Of a stretch of 64,000 nt of DNA, positions 34,729 through 44,593 are shown in pieces. The stretch is from assembly GCA_030440445.1 (NCBI GenBank), contig CP098528.1, positions 2,852,001 to 2,916,000 of the forward strand. The letters run 5' to 3'. The translations under genes were made by a program, and so were the position numbers. Numbering within the stretch: position 1 is the stretch's first letter; each line of letters starts with the position of its first letter. The stretch comes from Halomonas sp. KG2 (GTDB lineage: Bacteria > Pseudomonadota > Gammaproteobacteria > Pseudomonadales > Halomonadaceae). Under the pieces are notes generated by a model. The model saw nothing but the letters and a program-made list of their open reading frames with translations. It was not told the origin of the DNA and did not search any database.

Positions 34729-35019
34729 CTAAAGTATGTCAGGGTAGAGGTCTTTCCAGTGTGGGTTGTGGTTTTCGATTAACTGAATTTTCCACGCTCT
34801 GTTCCATTTTTTGAGTTGCTTCTCGCGTTTTATAGCCGCTTCCATATCACTTGCTTGTTCAAAGTATACGAGTTGGTTGGTTACATACCTTGCTGTGAAA
34901 CCGTCGTATGAGTGTTGCTTGTGCTGCCATGCTCGCTGGACTAAGTCGCTGGTCACACCGATATAAAGTGTGCCGCGTTTTCCGCTGGCCATTATGTATA
35001 CGCAAGGCTGTTTTTGCAT
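34729..35019 (-). CDS. GIY-YIG nuclease family protein (small, YhbQ/URI-like)
   Basis: This encodes 96 residues, the usual size for free-standing GIY-YIG proteins. CVYIMASGKRGTLYIGVTSDLVQRAWQHK has the YI-x-YIG-like strand pair and the catalytic Arg; EAAIKREKQLKKWNRAWKIQLIE carries the catalytic Glu region (REKQLK). It sits between rfbD and the palindrome array, inside an rml gene set where it has no metabolic role. The family can cut DNA, but cellular roles of the small members are poorly known. Its tight placement beside the repeats suggests a link to them (inference). Confidence 0.9.
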   Translation of the reverse strand: MQKQPCVYIMASGKRGTLYIGVTSDLVQRAWQHKQHSYDGFTARYVTNQLVYFEQASDMEAAIKREKQLKKWNRAWKIQLIENHNPHWKDLYPDIL

Positions 35020-35037
35020 GACTTGTTAACGACCGGG

Positions 35038-35931
35038 CTATTGATCCAGATATTCACGCAATGTCAGCCCCAACTGGCTTTGCCAGGATGGCATGGTGAT
35101 GCCTAGTGCTTTTTCCAGCTTGCCCAGCGCCATGCGTGAATTCAGCGGGCGTTGGGCGGGCGTTGGGTATTCTGCCGAGGGGATGCCGACGGTATTTTCA
35201 GGCGTAATCGCCAGTGCTTCCTCTGCTTCACGCGCCTGGTTGAAAATTTCGCTGGCGAAGCCGTGCCAGCTGGTTTCACCGCGTGGGGCGAGATGATAAA
35301 CCCCTGGCGGGATATTAATAGTCAGTGGTGAGCCTTGAGTGGTGAATGCCTGTGCGGTGACTTGAGCGATTAGCCGTGCTGGCGTAGGCGCGCCGATTTG
35401 ATCATTAACGATGCTCAATGCATCCCGTTCGCGGCCCAGGCGCAGCATGGTTTTCATAAAGTTGTTGCCACGGGCAGCGTACACCCAGCTCGTGCGGAAA
35501 ATCAGGTGGCTGGCACCGCTTTCAGACACCGCGTTGTCCCCTTCCAGCTTGGTTTGGCCGTAAACGCTTAGCGGGCCGGTGAGGCTATCTTCCTGCCAGG
35601 GGGTTTCGCCGTTGCCTGGGTAGACGTAATCCGTTGAGTAATGCACCAGGGGAATGCCCTGCTTCGCGGCGTAGCCAGCCAGTTGCGCGGGCAATTCGGC
35701 GTTTAGGCGTTTCGCCTGCTCTGGTTCACTCTCAGCGTTATCAACAGCTGTGTAGGCAGCGGCATTGAGAATCAGGTCAGGCCGGTGTTTTTCAAGATAA
35801 ACATTGACGGCTTCGGCGTTGGCTAGGTCGAGTTCTTGGCGCACTGGGGCCAGGATAGTGCCAAACGGCGCAAACTGTCGCTGGAGTTCAAAGCCGGCCT
35901 GGCCGTTACCACCGGTGATGAAGATGTTCAT
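35038..35931 (-). CDS. rfbD: dTDP-4-dehydrorhamnose reductase
   Basis: This encodes 297 residues. [16 protein letters not shown] is the NAD(P)-binding loop (Ala where Leu is usual), [16 protein letters not shown] is present, [14 protein letters not shown] is followed by YGQTKLEGD with the catalytic Tyr-x3-Lys, and FRTSWVY follows. It is the last step of dTDP-L-rhamnose synthesis. It overlaps rfbB by 4 bp. Confidence 0.95.
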   Translation of the reverse strand: MNIFITGGNGQAGFELQRQFAPFGTILAPVRQELDLANAEAVNVYLEKHRPDLILNAAAYTAVDNAESEPEQAKRLNAELPAQLAGYAAKQGIPLVHYSTDYVYPGNGETPWQEDSLTGPLSVYGQTKLEGDNAVSESGASHLIFRTSWVYAARGNNFMKTMLRLGRERDALSIVNDQIGAPTPARLIAQVTAQAFTTQGSPLTINIPPGVYHLAPRGETSWHGFASEIFNQAREAEEALAITPENTVGIPSAEYPTPAQRPLNSRMALGKLEKALGITMPSWQSQLGLTLREYLDQ

Positions 35932-36995
35932 GAAATACTACCCAATCGCTGGCCTTGGTAGCTGCCGTCTTGTACGCGCTTCCACCAGGTTTCGTTGGCG
36001 AGATACCATTTAACGGTTTTGCGTAAGCCGGTTTCAAAGGTTTCTTCTGGCTTCCAGCCGAGCTCGCGTTCGATTTTGCTGGCATCAATAGCATAACGTA
36101 CGTCGTGGCCTGGGCGATCAGTCACAAACGTGATCAGCTCACGGTATGAACTCTCTTGCGGCACTAGCTCTTGCAACAGATCACACAGCGTTTCAACGAC
36201 GGTTAGATTGGCTTTTTCATTATGCCCGCCGATATTGTAGGTATCACCTATTGCACCTTCGGTGGCGACTTTGATCAGGGCGCGGGCGTGGTCTTCTACA
36301 TAGAGCCAGTCACGGATTTGCTGTCCATCGCCATATACCGACAGCGGCTTGCCTGCCAGGGCGTTGAGGATCATCAACGGAATTAGCTTTTCCGGAAAGT
36401 GGTATGGCCCGTAGTTGTTAGAGCAGTTGGTGACCAATGTGGGCAAGCCGTAGGTACGTTGCCAAGCGCGCACCAGATGGTCTGAACTGGCTTTACTCGC
36501 CGAGTATGGAGAGCTGGGCGCGTAGTGAGTGTCTTCTGTGAAAAGATCGTCTGTGCCTTTTAGGTCGCCATACACTTCATCAGTGCTGATGTGATGAAAC
36601 CGAAACGCTTCTGCTTTGTCAGCATCTTGCTGCTGCAGGTCTTTCCAGTAAGCGCGGGCGGCTTCTAGCAAGACAGCCGTACCAACCACGTTGGTTTGAA
36701 TAAATGCGGCGGGGCCATCAATAGAACGATCTACATGGCTTTCTGCTGCGAGATGCATCACTACGTCGGGCTGGTGCTGTTCAAACAGATGCTGCATCGC
36801 AGGGGCATCGCAAATATCTGCTTGCACAAACGTGTAGCGTTCGCTGTCGGAGATACTTTCCAGCGATTCTAGGTTGCCTGCATAGGTGAGTTTATCGACA
36901 TTCACGACACGGTGGCCGGTGTTATGGATTAACTCACGAATAACGGCAGAGCCGATGAAGCCTGCACCACCGGTAATTAAAAATTGCATGGGCAC
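35928..36995 (-). CDS. rfbB: dTDP-glucose 4,6-dehydratase
   Basis: This encodes 355 residues. It has [42 protein letters not shown], the active-site [15 protein letters not shown] and [20 protein letters not shown]. It converts dTDP-glucose to the 4-keto-6-deoxy sugar, the second step of dTDP-rhamnose synthesis. An ATG two codons downstream (36989) would also fit the family start. It is the first gene of the rml set and lies 65 bp after ugd. Confidence 0.96.
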   Translation of the reverse strand: MPMQFLITGGAGFIGSAVIRELIHNTGHRVVNVDKLTYAGNLESLESISDSERYTFVQADICDAPAMQHLFEQHQPDVVMHLAAESHVDRSIDGPAAFIQTNVVGTAVLLEAARAYWKDLQQQDADKAEAFRFHHISTDEVYGDLKGTDDLFTEDTHYAPSSPYSASKASSDHLVRAWQRTYGLPTLVTNCSNNYGPYHFPEKLIPLMILNALAGKPLSVYGDGQQIRDWLYVEDHARALIKVATEGAIGDTYNIGGHNEKANLTVVETLCDLLQELVPQESSYRELITFVTDRPGHDVRYAIDASKIERELGWKPEETFETGLRKTVKWYLANETWWKRVQDGSYQGQRLGSIS

Positions 36996-37060
36996 TTTTA
37001 TAAAGACCTTGAACTGATGACTAATACCGGCAAATCGTAATTGAGTAGCACGCTTAATAC

Positions 37061-38230
37061 TTAATCATTACCGAACAGGTCACGGGTGTAGACTTTTTCA
37101 GAGACATCGTCTAACTCACTGTTCATTCGGTTACTTAAAATCAAGTCTGCTTCTTGCTTGAACGCGGCTAGATCATTAATGACTCGGGAGTTATAGAAAT
37201 CTTCTTCGTGAAGCGTTGGCTCATACACGATGACTTCGATCCCTCTTGCTTTAAGACGCTTCATCACGCCTTGCATAGCACTGGCTCGGAAGTTATCAGA
37301 CCCAGCTTTCATGATCAGTCGATAAACGCCCACTACTTTGGGGTTACGCTTCAAAACGGCTTTGGCAATGAAATCTTTGCGGGTGCGGTTTGCATCCACA
37401 ATGGCTTGAATCATATTGTTCGGTACGTCTTGATAGTTGGCAAGCAGTTGCTTGGTGTCTTTGGGGAGACAATATCCCCCATAGCCAAAGCTTGGGTTGT
37501 TGTAGTGTTTGCCAATTCGTGGGTCCAACCCCACCCCTTCAATGATTTGCCGAGCGTCTAAGCCATGCGTTTCTGCGTAAGTATCCAACTCATTAAAGTA
37601 GGCAACTCGCATTGCTAAATAGGTGTTGGCGAACAGTTTAATCGCTTCTGCTTCTGTGCTGTTGGTTAGTAGAATGGGGGCATCTTTTTCGATAGCTCCT
37701 TGCTTGAGCATATTGGCAAATTGCTCTGCCCGCTCAGAACGCTCGCCTACAATAATTCGTGATGGATGAAGGTTGTCGTAAAGCGCTTTGCCTTCACGCA
37801 GAAACTCTGGCGAGAATATCAGGTTCTTAGTATTAAATTTTTCGCTAGCGCTCGCGGTATACCCTACCGGCACAGTTGATTTAATCACCATTAACGCATG
37901 GGGATTAACCTTTATAACTTGCTGTATCACCGCCTCAACACTTTGGGTATTAAACGTGTTGGTCATGGGATCGTAGTCGGTAGGCGTAGCAATGATGACA
38001 ATGTCAGCATTGGCATAGGCGCTTTCAGCATCATGCGTGGCGGTAAAATGTAGATCATCGCGATTAAGAAAATGGCTAATTTCGCTGTCTTCAATCGGCG
38101 ATTGCTTTAAGTTGAGTTTGTCTACTTTTTCTTTAACGATGTCTACTGCTGTGACACTGTTGTTCTGCGCTAGCAGCATAGCGTTAGAAAGACCTACGTA
38201 ACCTGTACCTGCTACAGCAATGTTTTTCAT
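37061..38230 (-). CDS. ugd: UDP-glucose 6-dehydrogenase
   Basis: This encodes 389 residues. It has [20 protein letters not shown] (NAD loop), [51 protein letters not shown] with the catalytic Cys, and a C-terminal UDP-binding domain. It oxidises UDP-glucose to UDP-glucuronate, which predicts an acidic sugar in the exported polymer and a carboxyl group that an amide ligase could use. It stands between the beta-CASP/toxin-like cassette and rml. Confidence 0.95.
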   Translation of the reverse strand: MKNIAVAGTGYVGLSNAMLLAQNNSVTAVDIVKEKVDKLNLKQSPIEDSEISHFLNRDDLHFTATHDAESAYANADIVIIATPTDYDPMTNTFNTQSVEAVIQQVIKVNPHALMVIKSTVPVGYTASASEKFNTKNLIFSPEFLREGKALYDNLHPSRIIVGERSERAEQFANMLKQGAIEKDAPILLTNSTEAEAIKLFANTYLAMRVAYFNELDTYAETHGLDARQIIEGVGLDPRIGKHYNNPSFGYGGYCLPKDTKQLLANYQDVPNNMIQAIVDANRTRKDFIAKAVLKRNPKVVGVYRLIMKAGSDNFRASAMQGVMKRLKARGIEVIVYEPTLHEEDFYNSRVINDLAAFKQEADLILSNRMNSELDDVSEKVYTRDLFGND

Positions 38231-38340
38231 GCGTTCTCGGTTATCGATGTTGGGGTTGCCTATTATGGCGACACTTGCCTTACGGGGCGGCTGCGCCGCT
38301 GTTGCGGGTGCAGCTAATCATAGGTGCGGCGTTAGACTTC

Positions 38341-38532
38341 TCAGGCAGCTTGACTTTTTAAAAGCGGCCATGCCCCTTGCTTGGAGGCATCTAAAATAAC
38401 GATTTCAGTGATTGTCCCGTCTTCTGCATAGCTAATATGCGTATTCCAGTCCTGAGACACTTCTTTGACGGTCGTTTTTTCTGAGAGGTGCAGCACTAAA
38501 ATATCATCTGCCTCATCGTAAGTAGTACGCAT
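38341..38532 (-). CDS. DUF2283-like small protein
   Basis: This encodes 63 residues from the ATG at 38532, chosen for GGAG eight bases upstream and because the family begins at MxxxYDxxxD. A GTG five codons earlier is the alternative. MRTTYDEADDILVLHLS and VSQDWNTHISYAEDGTITEIVILDAS match the DUF2283 pattern. It overlaps the DUF4258-like gene by three bases at most and is probably its partner. Confidence 0.7.
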   Translation of the reverse strand: MRTTYDEADDILVLHLSEKTTVKEVSQDWNTHISYAEDGTITEIVILDASKQGAWPLLKSQAA

Positions 38533-38537
38533 TACTT

Positions 38538-38879
38538 TTACTCCCACTCAAAATGATGCATTACTGTTTTCACTACAACTTTTTCTTCCAGGACGGCTGC
38601 AACACATAAGAGGTTGTCTTGCCTATTATCAAAATGTTTTGCCACCCAGACTCGCACATCATCTTTATGCTTCACCGTACCTTCTTCTATCAATTCGATT
38701 AACTCGCCATCATTTATGTTTCTAGTAGCCATTCTTTCGCTAGCATGACGAGTGATGTGTATTTCTGAATTAAATCGGTGGCTATACATAGTTAAGGCTA
38801 GCGCATTTTTCAAATCAGGTGGTGTAACTCGAAACAGTCCTGGGGCTGCGAGCAATACCATTGGCTCGTTACACCGCAT
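38538..38879 (-). CDS. DUF4258-like small protein (possible toxin-like partner)
   Basis: This encodes 113 residues as called. SEIHITRHASERMATRNINDGELIELIEEGTVKHKDDVRVWVAKHF resembles DUF4258 (HAxxRMxxRxI followed by an I-x2-G). The first 30 residues are not conserved, and the true start may be the internal ATG at 38789. The called ATG overlaps the previous stop as TAATG, which supports coupling. The pair with a DUF2283 protein recalls small toxin-antitoxin-like modules; no function is shown. Confidence 0.62.
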   Translation of the reverse strand: MRCNEPMVLLAAPGLFRVTPPDLKNALALTMYSHRFNSEIHITRHASERMATRNINDGELIELIEEGTVKHKDDVRVWVAKHFDNRQDNLLCVAAVLEEKVVVKTVMHHFEWE

Positions 38880-40288
38880 TACGTATTGATATTTAGCGGT
38901 TTGCTTTTGCGCTGATACAGCGCGTCCAGTTCATCTTTGAGCGCGGTTTTGGCGGTTTGTTCACCGTGCACAAGGTGTATGGTGTGGGGCCAACGTCGCA
39001 TACATTTTACAAAATTAAGCAGGTCTTTTTGGTCTGCATGGGCAGAGTAGCCGCTAATAGTGGTAATGCCAGCGTGAATATCGATTCGCTGACCCTCAAT
39101 TTCCACCCAACCGCCCTGTGGGCCATATTGCTGTATCGCTCGCCCTGGCGTGCCTGCGCCTTGATACCCCACGAACAATACCTGGTGGCACTCATCGCCT
39201 AGCATGGTTTTTAGGTAGTTCATGATACGCCCACCCGCACACATGCCACTGGCAGCAATGACAACTGCCGGACGGCCGGTTTTCGCAAGGTATTGGACAG
39301 TTTGCTCGTGGGCTTCGTGGCTTTCTACGGTGTAGAGATTTTCGAAGTTGAGCGGGTGGCGGCCACTGTGTAGGCGGCGCTGGGCTTCCTTGTCCCAGTA
39401 GGGTTTAAGCTGGCGGTACACACGGGTAAAGCGCGCTGCCAAGGGGGAGTCGACGATAATCTCTAGCTGCTGCCACTGGCTGTTTTTGTTGCGCTTGGCT
39501 TCATGAATAATGCCTTCTAGCTCGTATAACAGCTCTTGTGTACGGCCTATACTGAAGGCTGGCACCATCACCGTACCGCCGTTACCAAGGGCTTTTTCTA
39601 TGGCATTTCTAAGCGTGGCACGGCGCGTGCGACGGCCTACGTGCTGTCGGTCGCCGTAGGTACTCTCTAGCACTAGCTGGTCGCAGCTGTAGGGCGATTT
39701 TGGTGCGGGTAGCAAAGGTGCGTAGGGTGCACCGAGATCGCCACTGAAGACAACGCGCTCTTTGCTGCCATCGTTATGTTGGTGGGCCACTTCAACATAG
39801 CTTGAGCCAAGGATGTGCCCTGCCCGCTTCAGCTTGATGCGAGTGGTGATACTTTGATTGGCTTCTTTACTTTCATCTACCACGGTGTGCCACTTTCCGT
39901 AGGGCACACCGATGATTTGCGATTCGAGCTGAGCCTGGAAACGTTGGATGAGCTCCGCATTACGTGTGAAACCGATCTTTAGAGCGTCTTCAATCACTAG
40001 CGGTAGCAGTATGGCCGAAGGAACCGAGCAGATAATGGGGCCTTTATAACCCGCCGCCAGCAAGTAAGGCAGCCGCCCCACGTGGTCAATATGTACGTGT
40101 GTGATAACCAGTGCTTTAACGGTACTGATATCAAATTCAATTTGCAGCTGTTGGAAGCTGTCTTCTAGTGCATCTTCGCCTTGAAAGAGGCCACAATCTA
40201 CCAACAGTGAGTGTTTACTGTTGAGAATGAGCTGGTGACAACTACCTGTTACGCCTGTTGCGCCACCGTGATGAATAATATCTAGCAT
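38879..40288 (-). CDS. MBL-fold beta-CASP hydrolase (RNA exonuclease/CPSF-like)
   Basis: This encodes 469 residues from the ATG at 40288, with AAGGA about 6 bases upstream. Metallo-beta-lactamase motifs are GATGVTGSCHQL, DCGLFQG, THVHIDHVGRLPYL and FSGDLGAP. The beta-CASP part has VPAFSIGRTQELLYEL, DSPLAARFT, AASGMCAGGRIMNYL and SGYSAHADQKDLL (the terminal His). Family members act on RNA. Why it lies between the capsule export genes and ugd is unclear; it may be a passenger with the small gene pair that follows it. Confidence 0.88.
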   Translation of the reverse strand: MLDIIHHGGATGVTGSCHQLILNSKHSLLVDCGLFQGEDALEDSFQQLQIEFDISTVKALVITHVHIDHVGRLPYLLAAGYKGPIICSVPSAILLPLVIEDALKIGFTRNAELIQRFQAQLESQIIGVPYGKWHTVVDESKEANQSITTRIKLKRAGHILGSSYVEVAHQHNDGSKERVVFSGDLGAPYAPLLPAPKSPYSCDQLVLESTYGDRQHVGRRTRRATLRNAIEKALGNGGTVMVPAFSIGRTQELLYELEGIIHEAKRNKNSQWQQLEIIVDSPLAARFTRVYRQLKPYWDKEAQRRLHSGRHPLNFENLYTVESHEAHEQTVQYLAKTGRPAVVIAASGMCAGGRIMNYLKTMLGDECHQVLFVGYQGAGTPGRAIQQYGPQGGWVEIEGQRIDIHAGITTISGYSAHADQKDLLNFVKCMRRWPHTIHLVHGEQTAKTALKDELDALYQRKSKPLNINT

Positions 40289-40377
40289 CGAAATTCCTTT
40301 TTCGGTGGCGTTATAAGACAACTAGGCCAATGTTTTGCACGGAATGAAAGCCCTTCTCACTCTTCCACTCTCACTCA

Positions 40378-41475
40378 TCAATCCCTGTGGTCTTTCACGA
40401 TCATCATGATCATGCTGAGAATAAAAGCCAGGAAGATAGTGATGATGGCGAACACACTGCTGTTATAAAGGCGGTTTGGTTCGGTTGGGTATTCTGGGAA
40501 TAGCGGGCTTTGTAGCACACTCACCTGCTTGAGCTGGCGGGCAGCTTCTAAGCGAGTATTTTCCAGCGCAGCTAATGCGCTTGAATAGGTTTCTTGAGCA
40601 AACTGGGCTTGAAGCTCTAGCGTTTCATATTCAGCAGATACACGGTTGAGCGAGTTGCCCGTTGCTTGGGCTAGGCGATCCCGCTGCTCAACGATTTGGT
40701 CGCGCAATGCGGTGATGCTGCGTTCGACTTGGCGCAGCTCGGCTGACTGCGAGCTTTGGAAGCTTGCCAATGCATTGCGTTGCGCTTGCAGACGGGCTAA
40801 GTCGCCTTCTAGCGTAGCGACAACTTGGTTGATACTTTCTACCGTTGAGGTGGGCGATACTAGACCATACTCGTTTTGAAATTCGAGCAGCTCAGTACGC
40901 GTCTCACGAAAACGATCTTCCAGACGAATCATCTGCTGCTCTAAAAAGCGAACCTGCTCTTCGGCTAAGCGATGGCCCATCGTATTCATATGGTTTTCGC
41001 CTGCCTCAAGCAGCAATGCAGCCATATCATGAGCAAATTCGGGTGTGTAACCTTGGACGTGAATATTTAGAACACCAGCATACTCATCCAGTTCTACTTC
41101 TACCCGGCGTAGGTAATATTTGTGCAAGTCTTCAATGGGGACATTAGGGTCGCGTAACTTGGCAAAAATATCGCCGTGTTCGCTGTAGTGCTGGCGAATA
41201 TCGAGCTGTTCATCCAATAAACGTAGCATATCGACTGAAAGCAAATGCTCACGCAGCAACAGAAGATCATGGGTATTACCACCGCCACCACTCATAAGCG
41301 AAGAAAGGCTGAATTCAGGTGTGGCGACTTGTGGGCTTTCTAGCACTACCGTAGCACGGGACACATAGCGCTCTTCTGCCCAGACAAACCAATAAAAAGA
41401 CACAAGCAGAATAGCAACAAATGCTACTGCCCAGTGAGGCGATGTTTTTACGAATCGGCGTAGGGAAGCTTGCAT
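40378..41475 (-). CDS. kpsE: Capsule polysaccharide export inner-membrane protein (KpsE/CtrB type)
   Basis: This encodes 365 residues. One N-terminal membrane segment (WAVAFVAILLVSFYWFVW) is followed by a long periplasmic coiled coil (about 150-290) and a C-terminal membrane segment (NSSVFAIITIFLAFILSMIMMIV). This is the PCP-3 layout that bridges the ABC exporter and the outer-membrane channel. It lies three bp after the KpsM-like gene. Confidence 0.88.
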   Translation of the reverse strand: MQASLRRFVKTSPHWAVAFVAILLVSFYWFVWAEERYVSRATVVLESPQVATPEFSLSSLMSGGGGNTHDLLLLREHLLSVDMLRLLDEQLDIRQHYSEHGDIFAKLRDPNVPIEDLHKYYLRRVEVELDEYAGVLNIHVQGYTPEFAHDMAALLLEAGENHMNTMGHRLAEEQVRFLEQQMIRLEDRFRETRTELLEFQNEYGLVSPTSTVESINQVVATLEGDLARLQAQRNALASFQSSQSAELRQVERSITALRDQIVEQRDRLAQATGNSLNRVSAEYETLELQAQFAQETYSSALAALENTRLEAARQLKQVSVLQSPLFPEYPTEPNRLYNSSVFAIITIFLAFILSMIMMIVKDHRD

Positions 41476-41478
41476 GAA

Positions 41479-42288
41479 TTATTTTGCCTTTAACTTATCA
41501 ACAAAGCGCAGGTGCATTAGAAGGCCTAGCGATATGGTGGTGAGAGTAAATAACCAGAAATAAAGCATGCTGGTACCGTGAACCACCTGATAGTTCTCAA
41601 AGAAGCCTAACCGGAGCACTTCTAGTCCATGGGGAATGGGGTTCAACATCAGATATTCGAGTAACCAGTGAGGCAAACTATTCAAGGGAATAATAACCCC
41701 AGATACGATCATGAGCGGTAATGAGAGCATTCGAATCACTTTGCCCACTTCAGGCACCAAGGTTGCGGCAACGGATGTCAAAAGCCCCAAGCCTAGCCCT
41801 AGGCTCCACAATGATAGCCAAGCAGCCATGACGCGCACGGCGTTGTCGGGATACATATCCAATCCCAGTAGCAGCCCGCCAGCAATAAAGATCAGAAACA
41901 CTAAACTACGTAGCGCACCCTCAAGAAAATTGCGGACAATCACGGGGTCTACTGGCTGTACTTGGCGGTAGGCAAACAGCGAACTGTTACCTTCTATTGC
42001 CCCCATCCCGCGTAGCATGCCCTCTCGTACCAGCATAAACCCCATAAGGCCGGCGATTAACCAAGGAATAAACTCGGCATTTACGACTAACTTACCACCG
42101 CGGATAAAGCTACGTACGGATACCATAATGCCGACAAACGCCACTGGTTCGAAAATCATCCAGAACCAGCCCATACGGTCGGCCATCGTGCGGGAAAGTG
42201 CTTCCCGCATGAACATGGCATACCAAACGCTGCGGGTAACTTGCCAAGGCGTACGGGCACCCTTCGGCGCGCCTTTTACATTTGCCAT
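41479..42288 (-). CDS. kpsM: Capsule polysaccharide ABC transporter permease (KpsM/CtrC type)
   Basis: This encodes 269 residues and about six membrane segments with the ABC-2 layout (MFMREALSRTMADRMGWFWMIFEPVAFVG, FIPWLIAGLMGFMLVREGM, RQVQPVDPVIVRNFLEGALRSLVFLIFIAGGLLLG, LMIVSGVIIPLNSLPHWLLEYLMLNPIPHGLEVLR). It should pair with the ATPase encoded at 31641-32522. Confidence 0.92.
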   Translation of the reverse strand: MANVKGAPKGARTPWQVTRSVWYAMFMREALSRTMADRMGWFWMIFEPVAFVGIMVSVRSFIRGGKLVVNAEFIPWLIAGLMGFMLVREGMLRGMGAIEGNSSLFAYRQVQPVDPVIVRNFLEGALRSLVFLIFIAGGLLLGLDMYPDNAVRVMAAWLSLWSLGLGLGLLTSVAATLVPEVGKVIRMLSLPLMIVSGVIIPLNSLPHWLLEYLMLNPIPHGLEVLRLGFFENYQVVHGTSMLYFWLFTLTTISLGLLMHLRFVDKLKAK

Positions 42289-42423
42289 AGCTCTACTTTT
42301 TGAAAGTGAAATAAGTTATGCGGCTTTTAATTTGCCACGGACACTCACTGAAAACACGGACAAAGTCAAAAGAATAGCATTTGGTTTTATCCGTGCTTTC
42401 CGTGTCGTCTGTAGCTAGAGCCG

Positions 42424-44148
42424 TTACAGATCAACTGCAACGCGAGTGGCGACAGCAATTTGGAACAATATCTGCGTGAGCGTAGAAGCTAGCTGCAGGT
42501 TGTGGGTAGGTGCAGCGGGCATGACCAGAATTTCATCGCCTGGGCGCAGGTTAACGTTGCGGGCATTTTCTACCGCGCCGTTCTGGCGGACCACTAGTAT
42601 GTGGTCTTCATCGGCGCGGTTGGTGAGGCCTCCAGCGCTTTCGATGTAGTCAATCACATTCATGCCAGGGCGATAAACAGCTGCTTGGGGCACAAGCACT
42701 TCACCGCTAATGAGCATCGAATCGCTCAACTCAGGAATGGTAATGATGTCGCCGTCCTGCAAACGGATATCGGAAATTTGGTCGTTGTAGGAGACCACTA
42801 AACGGCCACTGGGCTCTAACTCACGGGCACGTTCAATGAAGTTTTGGATAAGCTCGGCCTCTTGGGCGCGAATTTTCGCTTCTTCATTTGTGCTGGATTC
42901 GGCGCCGAGGTAGGTAGTTTCTAAGCGGCGTAAGCTGTCTTCCATGGATTGCTGTTGCTGCTCCCTAACGCTTTCACGCTGTAGTGAAATGCTTTCCACG
43001 GCGGTCATGTTTTCCGGCACAGGAATGGCATCTAGCAGTTCGCTTAAGCGGGCATCACGAGGTAACGCGTAACGTGAGGGTCCGTAGTAGCTACCTTCTA
43101 TTTCCACCACGATCGTTTCACTGCGCTTGTCAGCGCTGAACAAAACTTCATCGCCACTACGGATGGTTTGACCGTAGAACATATCAATGGGGAAGTATTG
43201 AGCAATGGGGCCATCCTCCCGGTTACCGCGTAGCAGCACATGGGAAACACCACTTCTCAAGCGCGCCAAATTAACTAACTCGGCACCGCTTAATTGGTTG
43301 CCCAGCAATTCATAACGGTGCTCACGGTGTACATCGCCTCCCACCGCAATCGCGGGGCCGCGCTCTTCGACCACGATGGTGTCGCCATCTTGAAACTGCG
43401 GACGGGCAATAGAGCCATTGATAAGGAAGTCGTAGAGGTCGACCGTGGCAACCGTACGATCATTACGCATCACGCGAATTTGCCGGTAACTGCCAAGGTC
43501 TTGATCGATGCCACCTGCTTGATCGAGGAAATAGAGTACAGAATCGTTCGGCGTGCCTGCGAAACGACCAGGATTTTCAACGTAGCCGGTCACGAAAACA
43601 GCAACGGGCTGAACACCTTGTACGTTGGTATAGACCTGTACGTTTTCTGGGTAAACCGACGTAATGGCACCGCGCACGCTGCTATCTACTTGCTGGCTAT
43701 TTTGGCCCTCTACATTTAATGGCCCTGAGCCAGGAATAAAGATATTGCCTTGGGCATCCACCGGTAGCACGCGATCAAATTCAAATGCCCCCCAGGCGCG
43801 CACGGTAATTTGATCACCGGGCTTTACTTGATAGTCAGCATTCAGGCCATCGCCCATCGCGCCACGAAATCCACCGCTAAACAGGTTAGCCCCGAATGGC
43901 GGTAGCGCATCGGGGTTTTGCGGCGGAGCGCTAACCGGGCCGTAAGTGCCGCTACGCCAATCGGCGCGGGGCGTATCATCTACCTGCTCTTGCTGCTCGC
44001 GGGTTTGCTCTTCCGGCAAAATAGTATTGGGCAAACTAATGCTTTGTGCCCAGCCCGTCGTGCTGACGGCACTACTCATAATGACCAAAGAGACAACGGC
44101 AAGAGGGCGTTTAAACGAAAACTGTTTAAGGAGACGAATAGTGTTCAT
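42424..44148 (-). CDS. Outer-membrane polysaccharide export protein (Wza/KpsD/CtrA type)
   Basis: This encodes 574 residues. An N-terminal signal-like stretch (AVVSLVIMSSAVSTTGWAQ) is followed by a Poly_export domain (NADYQVKPGDQITVRAWGAFEFDRVLPVDAQGNIFIPGSGPLNVEGQN) and several SLBB-type repeats (VAVFVTGYVENPGRF, SMLISGEVLVPQAAVYRPGMNVIDYIESAGGLTNRADEDHILVV). It forms or gates the outer-membrane exit channel. It starts two bases after the small lipoprotein gene. A 135-bp gap to kpsM contains a short CCACGGACA/TGTCCGTGG-like inverted stretch of no clear role. Confidence 0.9.
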   Translation of the reverse strand: MNTIRLLKQFSFKRPLAVVSLVIMSSAVSTTGWAQSISLPNTILPEEQTREQQEQVDDTPRADWRSGTYGPVSAPPQNPDALPPFGANLFSGGFRGAMGDGLNADYQVKPGDQITVRAWGAFEFDRVLPVDAQGNIFIPGSGPLNVEGQNSQQVDSSVRGAITSVYPENVQVYTNVQGVQPVAVFVTGYVENPGRFAGTPNDSVLYFLDQAGGIDQDLGSYRQIRVMRNDRTVATVDLYDFLINGSIARPQFQDGDTIVVEERGPAIAVGGDVHREHRYELLGNQLSGAELVNLARLRSGVSHVLLRGNREDGPIAQYFPIDMFYGQTIRSGDEVLFSADKRSETIVVEIEGSYYGPSRYALPRDARLSELLDAIPVPENMTAVESISLQRESVREQQQQSMEDSLRRLETTYLGAESSTNEEAKIRAQEAELIQNFIERARELEPSGRLVVSYNDQISDIRLQDGDIITIPELSDSMLISGEVLVPQAAVYRPGMNVIDYIESAGGLTNRADEDHILVVRQNGAVENARNVNLRPGDEILVMPAAPTHNLQLASTLTQILFQIAVATRVAVDL

Positions 44149-44150
44149 TA

Positions 44151-44573
44151 TTAGCGCCCTTGTGCTGCAGTGGATGTCGCGGAAGTGCTTTGACTCAACA
44201 CTCGCTGATTAACCCAGCCATTGGGGGTCTCACAGGTGAGCGCGATGCGTGCAGCGCCACTTCCTGATTCTACTACCTGCAGCTGTCGACACGCTCTACC
44301 ACTGGCCGCGAGGTAAGGGGCGTCTGCAACGATTTCGACGTTATCACCCCAAGGGCTGCGCGCCAGGTTCATAACTGCCCCAGCAGGTGCTTGAGATAAA
44401 AAGCCATTGAGGTTGTCGTCACTCAGCAATTTGGCTGAGTCGGTATTCAGCACATACTGCGCTTGCTGTTGTGTGCTGTTGGGATAGGTAGCGCAGCCGC
44501 TTACTACGGCAACGCTTAACGCTGCCAGCAGCATGCGAGCTGGCCGCGTTAGAGAAAATGGGCTATTTGACAT
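44151..44573 (-). CDS. Small lipoprotein (DVU3141-like) at the head of the capsule export operon
   Basis: This encodes 140 residues. A lipobox-like LSVAVVSGCATYP follows a short basic and hydrophobic N-terminus, so Cys27 is the likely lipid site. The rest (GAVMNLARSPWGDNVEIVADAPYLAASGRACRQLQV...CETPNGWVNQRVL) matches small envelope proteins of the DVU3141 type by memory of the family. The role is unknown; the position suggests capsule export or assembly. It is preceded by the ops element. Confidence 0.75.
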   Translation of the reverse strand: MSNSPFSLTRPARMLLAALSVAVVSGCATYPNSTQQQAQYVLNTDSAKLLSDDNLNGFLSQAPAGAVMNLARSPWGDNVEIVADAPYLAASGRACRQLQVVESGSGAARIALTCETPNGWVNQRVLSQSTSATSTAAQGR

Positions 44574-44593
44574 GATATTTTCCAGTAAAAAGG

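Noticed and set aside
38269..38320. GC-rich stem-like sequence after ugd
   Set aside because: The short self-complementary GCGGC/GCCGC run lacks a T-tract; not convincing as a terminator.
42289..42423. CCACGGACA...GTGTCGTC inverted stretch between the kpsM- and kpsD-like genes
   Set aside because: The match is imperfect and no other copy was found in the window, so it was not listed as a repeat element.
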